DNA from: an uncultured Oscillibacter sp.
GTDB taxonomy: Bacteria > Bacillota > Clostridia > Oscillospirales > Oscillospiraceae
Length of the DNA: 64,000 nucleotides
Assembly (NCBI GenBank): GCA_945868085.1
Contig: CAMBKF010000003.1
Coordinates: 33,119-97,118, forward strand
Direction of reading: 5' to 3'
Shown in pieces: positions 9,701-18,700 of this stretch. The translations under genes and the position numbers were made by a program. The notes under the pieces were generated by a model. The model ran no database searches. It was not told the DNA's origin and saw only the letters and a program-made list of their open reading frames with translations. Positions within the stretch are counted from its first letter, which is position 1, and each line of letters starts with the position of its first letter.

Positions 9701-10245
9701 TTGTGGAAAATGCCCCGGTCAAAGAAGATGTTCTTGCCGGAGATAGACAGGGGGATGCCCAGCCACACCACATCGGGGTCAAAATCCATCTCTGCAACCG
9801 TTTTGCCGATGGAATACATAATGCGGCAGTCCACCATGTCCGCCGAGGCGATGTTCACGGCGGAGGAAACGGCGATGCCCAGGTCTACATAGGCAAAGGC
9901 GCAGTTGCCGCCGGCCTTGCGGCAGCCGTCGCAGCCCCCGTGGCCGCAGTAGCCGCAGTGGGGCACGCCCCGCTGCTTCCTGTCCGCGCCGATGAGCACC
10001 ACCGCCAGGGACTTGCGCACGCAGGCGGCGTCCCGGCCGTACCAGGTGGGCATCTCGTCTCCCATTTCCCGCAGACCGACTTCCTCCATCCTGCGGGCCA
10101 GGGCCTCCTTGTCGTCCCCGGTCAGCACATAGGTGTGCAGCGTGTCCTTCCCGTGGCCCTTGGGGGCGGTGCGGGCCGCGGCGCACATCCGGGCAGCCGT
10201 CTGCATGGCCGCCTGCAGCTCCATAGCTTCTCTGTCATAGCGCAT
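9697..10245 (-). CDS. DUF2148/ferredoxin domain-containing protein
   Basis: CAAARTAPKGHGKD, PHCGYCGHGGCDGCRKAGGNCAFAYVDLGIAVSSAV. Confidence 0.8.
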   Translation of the reverse strand: MRYDREAMELQAAMQTAARMCAAARTAPKGHGKDTLHTYVLTGDDKEALARRMEEVGLREMGDEMPTWYGRDAACVRKSLAVVLIGADRKQRGVPHCGYCGHGGCDGCRKAGGNCAFAYVDLGIAVSSAVNIASADMVDCRIMYSIGKTVAEMDFDPDVVWLGIPLSISGKNIFFDRGIFHK

Positions 10246-10657
10246 GATATGTCCCTCCTTGTAATATGGTGTGTATATACACTGTGCATATCCACACCAT
10301 ACCGCGACAGATATAAAATGTCAATAGTGCGCGAAAAAATTTGAGCGGACCTTGATGAATCTGCTTACCCTGTGACGCCAAATGGGCGAGCGATCTCCGG
10401 AGGAATCCGCACAAAAAAATGCTGAATTTTGGCGATACGGAAAAAAGTTTTGCGCCAAAAACGGGATAGCGGGGGAGTGTTTAACAGACTGCACGGCAAA
10501 AAATGGCAAAAAACTATGCAAACAGACAAAAAGTCTGTAAGCCAAACTAAAAATTTGTAAACGTCGTGTAAAGATGTTATAATAAAAGCACGTTTTCGCG
10601 GCTTGTTGTGGCCACGGAGAGACACCGTAACACATTGTATCACAAAGGAGAGCACTC

Positions 10658-12088
10658 ATGGAAAAACTTTTTCACCTGAAGGAGAACGGCACCTCCGTAA
10701 AAACGGAGATCATTGCCGGTCTGACCACCTTCATGACCATGGCGTACATCATCGCCCTGAACCCCAACCTGCTGACAAATTTTGACACCGGCTCCGCCCT
10801 GTGGAAGGCCGTATTCGTGGCCACCTGCCTGGCCTCCGCCGTGGGCACCACCTGCATGGCCTTCCTGGCCAACAAGCCCTTTGTCATGGCCCCGGGCATG
10901 GGCCTGAACAGCTTTTTTGCCGTCATCTGCGGCAACATCGCCGCCATGCTGAAGACCGACTACACCTCCGCCTTCCAGGCCACCCTGTGCATCATTCTGG
11001 TGGAGGGCATCGTGTTCCTGCTGCTGAGCGTGTTCAACATTCGGGATAAGATCGTCACCGCCATCCCTCTGGGCGTGCGCCTGGGTATCGGCCCGGCCAT
11101 CGGCCTGATGCTCATGAACATCGGCTTCGGCTCCAACGCCGGCGTCTATGCCGAGGGCAACGACTACACCTCCCCCTTCTATGTCATGCGTGACTTCTTT
11201 GGCGCCATGACCCCCAGCACCATTCAGGGTCACATGGGCAAGGAGTACAGCCAGATGGTGCTGTCCGTTATTACCATGTTTGTGGGCCTGTTTGTCATCG
11301 TGCTGCTGTCCAAGAAGGGCAAAAAGTCCGCCGTGCTGGTGGGCATGCTCACCGGCTCCGTGATCTACTGGGCGGGAGACGCCATCTTCCTGCACAACAA
11401 TCCCTTTGCCTCCCTGAAGGGCGCCAGCTTCCTGCCCAACTTCAAAGACATGGCCGAGGTCACTCTCTTTAAGTTCGATTTCCACGATTTCTTTGAGATC
11501 GGCTGGTTCACCGCCATTACCCTCATCATCACCTTCTGCATGATCGACATGTTCGATACCATCGGCACCCTGGTGGGCACCGCTTCCCGGGCCGGCATGA
11601 CCGATAAGGACGGCAACATGCCCAAGATGAAGGAAGCCCTTACTGCCGACGCCGTGGGCACTGTGTGCGGCGCCTGCTGCGGCACCTCCACCGTCACCAC
11701 CTTCGTGGAGTCCGCCTCCGGTGTGGAGGCCGGCGGCCGCACGGGTCTCACCTCCCTCACCGCTGCGTTCATGTTCCTGGTGTGCCTGTTCATCTCTCCC
11801 GTAGTGGCCATCATTCCCGCTGCTGCTACCTCCAGCGCCCTGATCTATGTGGGTATCCTGATGCTCCAGGGCCTGAAGAACATCAACTTCGACGACATCG
11901 ACCAGATCGTGCCGGTGTTCATCATGCTGCTGGCTATCCCCATCTCCGGGTCCATCGGCCACGGCATCGGCCTGGCCATGATCTCCCACATGGTCATCAA
12001 GGTTTTCTCCGGCCACGCCAAGGAAGTCTCCGTGCTGACCTATGTCATCGCGGCCCTGTTCCTGGTGAAGTTCTTCGTGGTGGTGTAA
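10658..12088 (+). CDS. NCS2 family (purine-type) permease
   Basis: GLTTFMTMAYIIALNPNLL, MAPGMGLNSFFA, CMIDMFDTIGTLVGTASRAGM, CGTSTVTTFVESASGVEAGGRTGLT. Confidence 0.93.
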   Translation: MEKLFHLKENGTSVKTEIIAGLTTFMTMAYIIALNPNLLTNFDTGSALWKAVFVATCLASAVGTTCMAFLANKPFVMAPGMGLNSFFAVICGNIAAMLKTDYTSAFQATLCIILVEGIVFLLLSVFNIRDKIVTAIPLGVRLGIGPAIGLMLMNIGFGSNAGVYAEGNDYTSPFYVMRDFFGAMTPSTIQGHMGKEYSQMVLSVITMFVGLFVIVLLSKKGKKSAVLVGMLTGSVIYWAGDAIFLHNNPFASLKGASFLPNFKDMAEVTLFKFDFHDFFEIGWFTAITLIITFCMIDMFDTIGTLVGTASRAGMTDKDGNMPKMKEALTADAVGTVCGACCGTSTVTTFVESASGVEAGGRTGLTSLTAAFMFLVCLFISPVVAIIPAAATSSALIYVGILMLQGLKNINFDDIDQIVPVFIMLLAIPISGSIGHGIGLAMISHMVIKVFSGHAKEVSVLTYVIAALFLVKFFVVV

Positions 12089-12112
12089 AAACCGGGCGAA
12101 GCCCCCTGCATA

Positions 12113-12160
12113 TCAAAAAAATAACGGACAGCGTTTGCGCGCTGCCCGTTATTTTTATTG
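12113..12160. terminator. Bidirectional terminator between the permease and LysR genes
   Basis: aaaataacgg(a)cagcg..cgctg(c)ccgttattttt. Confidence 0.8.
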
Positions 12161-13039
12161 TGCCGACTCGGTGCGTGTCAGCATCCGCACGGCGTACTTC
12201 AGGAATATTTTCACCGCCGGGGAGGCATCCGCCTTGGAGTGCAGGGCCACGCCCATGGTGATCTGGGAGGGAGGATCCAGGGGGAGCTTCACAATATTGC
12301 AGATATGCCCCTCGGTGATGAGCTGATTCATAACGCTGATGCCCAGGCTCTGCTCCACCATGGACATGGCGGAAAAGCTCTCCATGGTGGTAAAGCGAAT
12401 TTTGGGCACGATGCCGTTGCGCTGGAACAGAGCCTCCACGTCGTCGTCGCAGCCCAGGGCGGGCATGATGAAATCGTCCTTCTCGCAGTCCTTCAGCGGG
12501 TAGGCAGACGCCCCGGCCAGGGGATGATCCGGCGGCAGCAGGGCCAGCATGGGATCCTCCGCCAGGGGGATCCACTCGTAGGGCATGCCCTCCTGGTAGC
12601 TGAAAAAGCCGATGTCCGCCGTGCGGTCGTCCAGCCAGCCGGATACCTCCTGCCAGATGCCCTCCATGAGCCGGATGGACACATGGGGGTAGTCCTGCTG
12701 AAAGGCCCGGATCACCGCCGGCAGCCAGTGGGTGGCGATGCTGGAATAGGCGGCGATGGTCACGCTGCCGATGAGCAGGCCGTTGATCTCTGTGGCCAGC
12801 TCAAAAAGCCGATCCTCCTGGCGCAGGAATTCCCGCACCGTGGGCAGGAGCAGCTGTCCGTTTTCCGTCAGGCTCACGCCCTTGGTGCTGCGGCGAAACA
12901 CGGAGAAGCCCAGCTCGTTTTCAAAGGCCGTCACCAGCTGGTTCACTCCCGAGGGCGTGTAGCGCAGCACCTCCGCTGCCCGGGAAAAGCTCCCTGTTTC
13001 CGCCGCCGCCAGGACGGCCCGGCACCGGGCTGTTTCCAT
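12155..13039 (-). CDS. LysR family transcriptional regulator
   Basis: AAAETGSFSRAAEVLRYTPSGVNQLVTAFENELGFSVFRRSTKGVSLTENG. Confidence 0.92.
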   Translation of the reverse strand: METARCRAVLAAAETGSFSRAAEVLRYTPSGVNQLVTAFENELGFSVFRRSTKGVSLTENGQLLLPTVREFLRQEDRLFELATEINGLLIGSVTIAAYSSIATHWLPAVIRAFQQDYPHVSIRLMEGIWQEVSGWLDDRTADIGFFSYQEGMPYEWIPLAEDPMLALLPPDHPLAGASAYPLKDCEKDDFIMPALGCDDDVEALFQRNGIVPKIRFTTMESFSAMSMVEQSLGISVMNQLITEGHICNIVKLPLDPPSQITMGVALHSKADASPAVKIFLKYAVRMLTRTESAQ

Positions 13040-13183
13040 AAAATGCCCCTCCTTTTTGCTGTTAGCAACACTGATATGAGATGTAATGTTCTGTAGCTTT
13101 ACTTTTCTTGTTATTTATTCTACTATATGACCATAGAAACCGCAAGACCCCAAAAACAAAAAATCTTTAAGGAGGAATCTACC

Positions 13184-13408
13184 ATGAAAAACATCTACAC
13201 TTACATTTCTGTCGCCGTTGTGACCCTTGTGATGATGGTGGCGTCCGCCTTTCTGATGACGGCCGCCGACGCACCTGTTCGTGAAGCGGGCGGCTATGTC
13301 ACCCTGATCTTCGGCGCCATCGCCGCCTGGGCCACTGCCAAAGCACTGCTGGCCGAGCGGGACAACGAGGAGCGCCGCACACACGATCACGCGCACAGCC
13401 ACGCCTGA
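13184..13408 (+). CDS. small membrane protein, unknown function
   Basis: RBS aaggagg then ATG at 13184; two hydrophobic segments, His-rich tail. Confidence 0.6.
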   Translation: MKNIYTYISVAVVTLVMMVASAFLMTAADAPVREAGGYVTLIFGAIAAWATAKALLAERDNEERRTHDHAHSHA

Positions 13409-13463
13409 TCGTTTTCCAGCTAACACAGAGCGGCTACGCCAGACTCTTTCTTCCTCTCTCCAT

Positions 13464-13502
13464 AAAGAAAAAGACGCCTGCACAGGCGTCTTTTTCTTTT
13501 AT
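13464..13502. terminator. Terminator
   Basis: aaaaagacgcctg-caca-ggcgtcttttt. Confidence 0.8.
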
Positions 13503-13504
13503 TA

Positions 13505-14053
13505 TCAGGGGGCAGGGGGCTGCTCCGGGGCGGCATCCGCCGAGGCTGTGTCGGCGGGAGCGGCGTCGGTAGAGGCTGTTTCCGCCGGGGCGGCGGGTTC
13601 GGCCGCTGCGTGCATCTCTCCTGCCGTGGCGGAGGCCATGGTGGACATGGCTTCTGCCCGGCCGGCTTCATAGGCGTCGGCCTTAGCCTTTTCCATTTCC
13701 TGCTGGCGGGCGTTTTCGGCCCGGATGGCCTCCTTCTGCTCCGAGCGGCGGGCGGAGAACCGGAGAAATGCCCGGAAGCTCAGGTAGATCAGCAGCGCCG
13801 CCATCAGCGCCAGGCCGATCCAGCCGGGGACGCGAATGTGCCAGAAGCTGCGCACGGCGAAGTATTCCCGCACCAGGCCCTGGTAGTACAGCACCACGCC
13901 CAGGGCGATGCAGATCAAACTGCCGATAAGGGACAGCACGGCCCGGAACCTGGCCTTACCCTTGCAGATGAAGAACCGGATCACCAAAGCGATGGCCAGC
14001 AGGAACAGCGCCGGGGACTGGCAGCACAGAATATATCCGAAAGTGTGGTTCAT
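13505..14053 (-). CDS. hypothetical membrane protein with Ala/Pro-rich tail
   Basis: Three predicted TM segments then an A/E/P-rich C-terminus. Confidence 0.65.
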   Translation of the reverse strand: MNHTFGYILCCQSPALFLLAIALVIRFFICKGKARFRAVLSLIGSLICIALGVVLYYQGLVREYFAVRSFWHIRVPGWIGLALMAALLIYLSFRAFLRFSARRSEQKEAIRAENARQQEMEKAKADAYEAGRAEAMSTMASATAGEMHAAAEPAAPAETASTDAAPADTASADAAPEQPPAP

Positions 14054-14068
14054 ATGACGCTCCTATTC

Positions 14069-15442
14069 TCACAGGGCGCTCTTGCCCCGGACGATGTACT
14101 GGCCTTCCTGCTCGCCGATGACCTGGCCGTTTTCCACCATGAGCTTGCCCCGCAGCCACACCTGGCTGATGGAGCCGCGGGTCACAAAACCCTCATAGGG
14201 GGTGTAGCCGGCCCGGCTGACCATGTCCTCGGCCCGGAGAATGTGGTCGGCCTGAGGGTCATAGACCACGATGTCCGCATCCGCACCCGGGGCGATGACG
14301 CCCTTGCGGGGGAACATGCCGTAGAGCTTGGCGGGATTTTCCGACAGGGCCTTGCACATGGTGGCCAGGGAAATCTTCCGGGTGGCTACACCGAAGGAGT
14401 ACACCAGCTCGCCTCGGGCCTCCACCCCGGGCAGGCCACCGGGAATCTTGGTAAAGTCGCCCCGGCCGGCGTCCTTCTGCGCCAGGGTAAAGGCGCAGTG
14501 ATCGGTGGAGATGGTCTGGATGTCGCCCTTGCGCAGGCCGGCCCACAGGGCCCGGCAGTCCTCTGCCTTGCGGATGGGAGGGGCACAGACGTAGCGGGCG
14601 GCCTGGGAATAGTCCTCGTTATAATACACGCTGTCATCCAGCACCAGGTACTGGGGGCAGGTCTCCACATACACCTTCTGCCCCCGGCGGCGGGCGGCGG
14701 TGACCTCCGCCAATGTGGCGGCATTGGTCAGGTGGACGATGACCACAGGGATGTCCACCGCCTGAGCGATGCGCAGCAGGCGGCTCACGGCCTCGGCCTC
14801 CAGAAAGTCGGGCCGGGTCTCGGGATGGGAGGAAACGCCCATTTCCCCGGCGGCCTTCTTCTCCTCGATGAGGGCGTTGATGACGCCGCTGTTTTCACAG
14901 TGGACGCCGCAGATGCCGCCCTTCTCCTTCAGCTTTTTCAGGGCCTTGTACATGGCCTCGTCCCCGATCATCATGGCCGGGTAGGTCATATACATCTTGA
15001 AGGAGGAGATGCCGGCGGCGTACATGTCGTCGATCTCCTTTTCGATCTCCTCGTTCCAGTCGTCAATGGTCATGTGGAAGCCGTAATCGCACCAGCACTT
15101 GCCGTCGGCCTTCTTGTGCCACAGGTCCAGGCCGTAGTGGAGAGATTCGCCCTTGTTGGGGCAGGCGAAATCCACAATGGTGGTGGTGCCGCCCCGGATG
15201 GCGGACTTGGTGCCGGAGTCAAAATCGTCAATGGTGGTGGTGTTGCACACGTCCAGGTCAAAGTGGGTGTGGGCATCGATAAACCCGGGCATGAGCAGCT
15301 TGCCGGTGACATCGATGGTCCGGGCCAGGGGATCGGAGAGATTGCGGCCCACCTGGAGGATCTTCTCATTTTCTACCAGCACGTCGGCCCGGCGGGTGCC
15401 CCGGCCGGAGACTACGGTGCCGTTTTTGAACAGATATTTCAT
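14069..15442 (-). CDS. hydA: dihydropyrimidinase/hydantoinase
   Basis: MKYLFKNGTVVSGRGTRRADVLVENEKI, LMPGFIDAHTHFDL, ISSFKMYMTYPAMM, STDHCAF. Confidence 0.92.
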   Translation of the reverse strand: MKYLFKNGTVVSGRGTRRADVLVENEKILQVGRNLSDPLARTIDVTGKLLMPGFIDAHTHFDLDVCNTTTIDDFDSGTKSAIRGGTTTIVDFACPNKGESLHYGLDLWHKKADGKCWCDYGFHMTIDDWNEEIEKEIDDMYAAGISSFKMYMTYPAMMIGDEAMYKALKKLKEKGGICGVHCENSGVINALIEEKKAAGEMGVSSHPETRPDFLEAEAVSRLLRIAQAVDIPVVIVHLTNAATLAEVTAARRRGQKVYVETCPQYLVLDDSVYYNEDYSQAARYVCAPPIRKAEDCRALWAGLRKGDIQTISTDHCAFTLAQKDAGRGDFTKIPGGLPGVEARGELVYSFGVATRKISLATMCKALSENPAKLYGMFPRKGVIAPGADADIVVYDPQADHILRAEDMVSRAGYTPYEGFVTRGSISQVWLRGKLMVENGQVIGEQEGQYIVRGKSAL

Positions 15443-15607
15443 GACAGTACCCCCTATTTGAAATGTAAAATTGAACCGTAAAATGCGGAGGGACGGCGCC
15501 CTCAACTATGATCTTGCCCTCATTATAGCATACCCGGGAAAAATGTCCATAAAAATTGATAATGGGAAGAAAATATGCTATACTGCGAAAAAATGGAGGG
15601 ATGAATC

Positions 15608-16159
15608 ATGCAGGATCTGACGGAAAAAACGCTGCAAAGCCATGAAGTTTATAACGGGCGCATCATCCGGGTGCGCAATGACGAGGTGCTGCTGCCAAAC
15701 GGCGGGCATGGGCAGCGGGAGGTAGTGGACCACCCCGGCGGCGTGGGGATATTGGCCTTTGACGACCAGGGCCGGGTGGCCCTGGTGCGGCAGTTCCGCT
15801 ATGCCGTGGGTGAGCACCTGTGGGAGATCCCGGCGGGAAAGCGGGAGAAGGGGGAGGAACCCTTCGTGACGGCGCAGAGAGAACTGAACGAGGAGGTGGG
15901 CGCCGCGGCGGCCCGATGGACGGAGCTGGGGAGCATCATCGCCTCCCCCGGCTGCTATGCCGAGGTGCTGTACCTGTACATGGCGGAGGGGCTGACCTTT
16001 TCCCGGCAGCATCTGGATGAGGACGAGTTTCTGGAGGTGCAGTTTTTCCCCTTTGCGGAAGTGGTGGAAAAGTGCATGAAGGGGGAGATACGGGACGGAA
16101 AGACCGTGACGGCGGTGCTGAAGGCCAGACTCCTGCAAGAAAAGGCTTGCACTTTATGA
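15608..16159 (+). CDS. NUDIX hydrolase (ADP-ribose pyrophosphatase type)
   Basis: EIPAGKREKGEEPFVTAQRELNEEVGAAA Nudix box; SPGCYAEVLYLYMAEGL. Confidence 0.9.
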   Translation: MQDLTEKTLQSHEVYNGRIIRVRNDEVLLPNGGHGQREVVDHPGGVGILAFDDQGRVALVRQFRYAVGEHLWEIPAGKREKGEEPFVTAQRELNEEVGAAAARWTELGSIIASPGCYAEVLYLYMAEGLTFSRQHLDEDEFLEVQFFPFAEVVEKCMKGEIRDGKTVTAVLKARLLQEKACTL

Positions 16160-16214
16160 ACATTTCCGCTACACTGGAGGAAATGACGGCCCCAGGCCGA
16201 GAGGAGAATTTCGT

Positions 16215-16484
16215 ATGAGTAAACTGCAAAAAATCGCCGCGGTGTTCCTGGTCATTGCTGCCGCCAGCTGGGTGCTGCACAAGACGAATACGTTCTATGT
16301 TCCCGGCCTCACATCGCTGACCCTGTGCGTGGCCATGTGCGCGGAGGGATCGGATATGCTCAAGGGGACGGGGAAAAAGAAAAATACCTCCCGCCGTTTT
16401 GCCGCTATCCTGGTGCTGGCCTTTGGCCTGTTCAACCTTGTGTATGGCGGCTTTGAGATCTACGACTACGTGATCCGGCTGTGA
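16215..16484 (+). CDS. small membrane protein, unknown
   Basis: RBS plus two TM segments. Confidence 0.55.
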   Translation: MSKLQKIAAVFLVIAAASWVLHKTNTFYVPGLTSLTLCVAMCAEGSDMLKGTGKKKNTSRRFAAILVLAFGLFNLVYGGFEIYDYVIRL

Positions 16485-16561
16485 AATAATGAACAGGGAG
16501 GTGCGGCCGGGGCTGCATCTCCTTTTTATGACTGCAAACAGAACCGAGGAGGGAGAAACCC

Positions 16562-17089
16562 ATGGAAGTGACTATCCGCAAGGCGCAGGAGAAGGACCTG
16601 GCGGCCGTGGAGAGGATCTACGACGACATCCACACGGAGGAAGAAGCGGGACGGGCCTGCATCGGATGGGAGCGGGGGATCTACCCTACCCGGCGGACAG
16701 CGGAGGATGCCCTGAGCCGGGACGACCTGTTTGTGGAGGAGACAGAAGGGCGCATCGTGGGCACCGGCATCATCAACCGGGTGCAGGTGGACGTGTATGC
16801 GGAGGTCAACTGGCTGTATCCGGCATCGGATGAGCAGGTGATGGTGCTGCATACGCTGGTCATTGACCCGGCCGAAAAGGGAAAGGGATTCGGACAGGAA
16901 TTTGTGGCGTTTTACGAGGAGTACGCGGCCCGGAGTGGCTGCACCTGCCTGCGCATGGACACCAACGCCAGGAACATGGGCGCCCGGCGGCTGTATAACC
17001 ACCTGGGATACCGGGAGGCGGGGATCGTGCCCTGCGTGTTCAACGGCCTGTCAGGGGTGGATCTGGTGATGCTGGAGAAGAAACTGTAA
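16562..17089 (+). CDS. GNAT family N-acetyltransferase
   Basis: LHTLVIDPAEKGKGFGQEFVAFYEEYA...NMGARRLYNHLGYREAG. Confidence 0.88.
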   Translation: MEVTIRKAQEKDLAAVERIYDDIHTEEEAGRACIGWERGIYPTRRTAEDALSRDDLFVEETEGRIVGTGIINRVQVDVYAEVNWLYPASDEQVMVLHTLVIDPAEKGKGFGQEFVAFYEEYAARSGCTCLRMDTNARNMGARRLYNHLGYREAGIVPCVFNGLSGVDLVMLEKKL

Positions 17090-17123
17090 ACGCCAAGAAA
17101 GGGAAAATGAGCGGATGACACAA

Positions 17124-17166
17124 ATAGCGCATATGCGAAGCGAATTTCGCATATGCGCTATTTTTC
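17124..17166. terminator. Hairpin terminator
   Basis: aaatagcgcatatgcgaa gcg aatttcgcatatgcgctattttt. Confidence 0.8.
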
Positions 17167-17271
17167 GGCTTCAAATTGAAAAAGAAACAAAATGGTGCGC
17201 AATATGCACAGAAAAAGAGGGGGAGGGAGAGAGGAAAAATTGAAGATAAAACAAATTGAGAAAAACCGGGT

Positions 17272-17300
17272 TGACAGGCGGGAGAAGGAGTGTTATAGTC
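17272..17300 (+). promoter_or_regulatory. Near-consensus sigma-A promoter
   Basis: TTGACA - 17 nt - TATAGT before a small ORF. Confidence 0.7.
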
Positions 17301-17323
17301 CCAATCATCACAAGAAAGGAGAC

Positions 17324-17539
17324 ATGGCCATGAGAGCTTATGATGCCGCCGGGCGAAACGGGACCGCTGCAGCACAGGATGCCTGTGCCGTGTCTTCCTG
17401 CAAAAAAATAACCGCTATTCTGATTATGGACGCCGCTATTGCTGCGTCCATTTTTGCGCTGGGCCTGATTATTCGAATTGAAAATAAAACGGAATACAGC
17501 CGAAAAACGACAAGCGGTTTTGCATACGGGGCGGCCTGA
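17324..17539 (+). CDS. 71-aa single-TM protein, unknown
   Basis: SD gaaagga then ATG; ITAILIMDAAIAASIFALGLIIRI; own promoter and terminator. Confidence 0.55.
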   Translation: MAMRAYDAAGRNGTAAAQDACAVSSCKKITAILIMDAAIAASIFALGLIIRIENKTEYSRKTTSGFAYGAA

Positions 17540-17560
17540 GACACAGGCGGCACGGAAAAC

Positions 17561-17606
17561 GCAAAAGCGGCTTCGCCGGATTCGGCGAAGCCGCTTTCAT
17601 TTTTAG
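17561..17606 (+). terminator. Terminator after the 71-aa ORF
   Basis: aaaagcggcttcgcc-ggatt-cggcgaagccgctttc attttt. Confidence 0.85.
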
Positions 17607-17658
17607 GACGACATGCCTGCGGGAGCGGGATGCCAATAGATACAAGGAGGATCAGAAT

Positions 17659-18021
17659 ATGCCTATCATTCATGTAAGCGTAACGGGAAAGCAGGAGACC
17701 CAGAAAAAGCGGGACTTTATGGAGTTTGCCGCCAATAGCATCTGCAGCCACACCAGCACGCTGCCGAAGAACATTTATGTGTATTTCCACGAGATGGAGC
17801 CGGAGAACGTGCGCAAGACGGCGCCCACGGTGCTCATCGACTGGACCATGATCCCGGACCGCACCAACGAGGCCAAGAAGGCCATCATGGGCGAGCTGAC
17901 CGATGAGCTGGCCAAGCTCACCGGGGAGAATCGGAGCGAGATCGTGATCATCTTCAACGACATTCCCCTACCCAACGCCATGCTGGGCGGGATCACCCGG
18001 GCAGACAACTACAACTGGTAA
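17659..18021 (+). CDS. tautomerase/MIF-like family protein
   Basis: MPIIHVSVTGKQE..., VLIDWTMIPDRTNEAKKAIMGELTDELAKLTG. Confidence 0.7.
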   Translation: MPIIHVSVTGKQETQKKRDFMEFAANSICSHTSTLPKNIYVYFHEMEPENVRKTAPTVLIDWTMIPDRTNEAKKAIMGELTDELAKLTGENRSEIVIIFNDIPLPNAMLGGITRADNYNW

Positions 18022-18032
18022 AAAAATACAGA

Positions 18033-18072
18033 AAATCCCCTTCCGCTTGGGTGGAAGGGGATTTTTTTGTAC
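18033..18072 (+). terminator. Terminator
   Basis: aaatcccctt(ccgcttgggtgg)aaggggattttttt. Confidence 0.85.
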
Positions 18073-18167
18073 TGAAAAATGGACCGGTTGTGGAGAAAAG
18101 GGCAACAAAAAGGCAAGATATGCCGGGAAAACAGAGGGAGGTAGAAAAATAAAAGGGGGATTTTTAC

Positions 18168-18332
18168 ATGGAGGAAAAGGAATGGGTGCGCTGCGACCGC
18201 TGCGACGGAGAGATCTATGAGGGCGCGGAATACTATCAGATCAACGGCGAGTGCGTGTGCAGGGAGTGCCTGGAGGAATTTGCGGGACACTGGTTTGCGC
18301 CCTTTCGGCTGATCGCCGGGGAGGAGCTATGA
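18168..18332 (+). CDS. 54-aa CxxC...CxxC zinc-ribbon-like protein, first gene of phage cassette
   Basis: MEEKEWVRCDRCDGEIYEGAEYYQINGECVCRECLEEF; stop overlaps the next start (18329). Not in the supplied ORF track. Confidence 0.6.
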   Translation: MEEKEWVRCDRCDGEIYEGAEYYQINGECVCRECLEEFAGHWFAPFRLIAGEEL

Positions 18333-18700
18333 AAGGAAGGGGAGAAAGCTTCTGGCAGGAGGTGCGCCGGGCCTATGAAAACGGGGAGGGCAGCTATCAG
18401 ACCCTGGCGGACCGGTTCGGCGTGAGTCGGGGGGCTATGGCGAGCCACGGCAGGATCGAGGGATGGAACAGAGAGAAGCGGGAGACCACAGATCTGCGGG
18501 AGATGACGGGGAAGCTTTCCCGGGCAGCCATGCGGGAGATCGGACGGCTGGAGGAGGGCGAGGCGGATGTGAAGACTATCCGGGAGCTGACGGCCCTGCT
18601 GAAGGAGCTGAACCAGCTGATGAAAAGCGCCGCCGAGGAAAACGGAGAGAGCACCGTGCGGGTGCAGTGGGAGGAGGACGCGGAGCAGTGGAGCGAATAG
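18329..18700 (+). CDS. phage terminase small subunit-like HTH protein
   Basis: SYQTLADRFGVSRGAMASHGRIEGWNREK then coiled region; directly upstream of TerL. Confidence 0.75.
   Translation: MKGRGESFWQEVRRAYENGEGSYQTLADRFGVSRGAMASHGRIEGWNREKRETTDLREMTGKLSRAAMREIGRLEEGEADVKTIRELTALLKELNQLMKSAAEENGESTVRVQWEEDAEQWSE

Noticed and set aside
10490-10657. Purine riboswitch upstream of the NCS2 permease
   Set aside because: Could not find the conserved three-way-junction core and loop sequences; AT-rich leader only.
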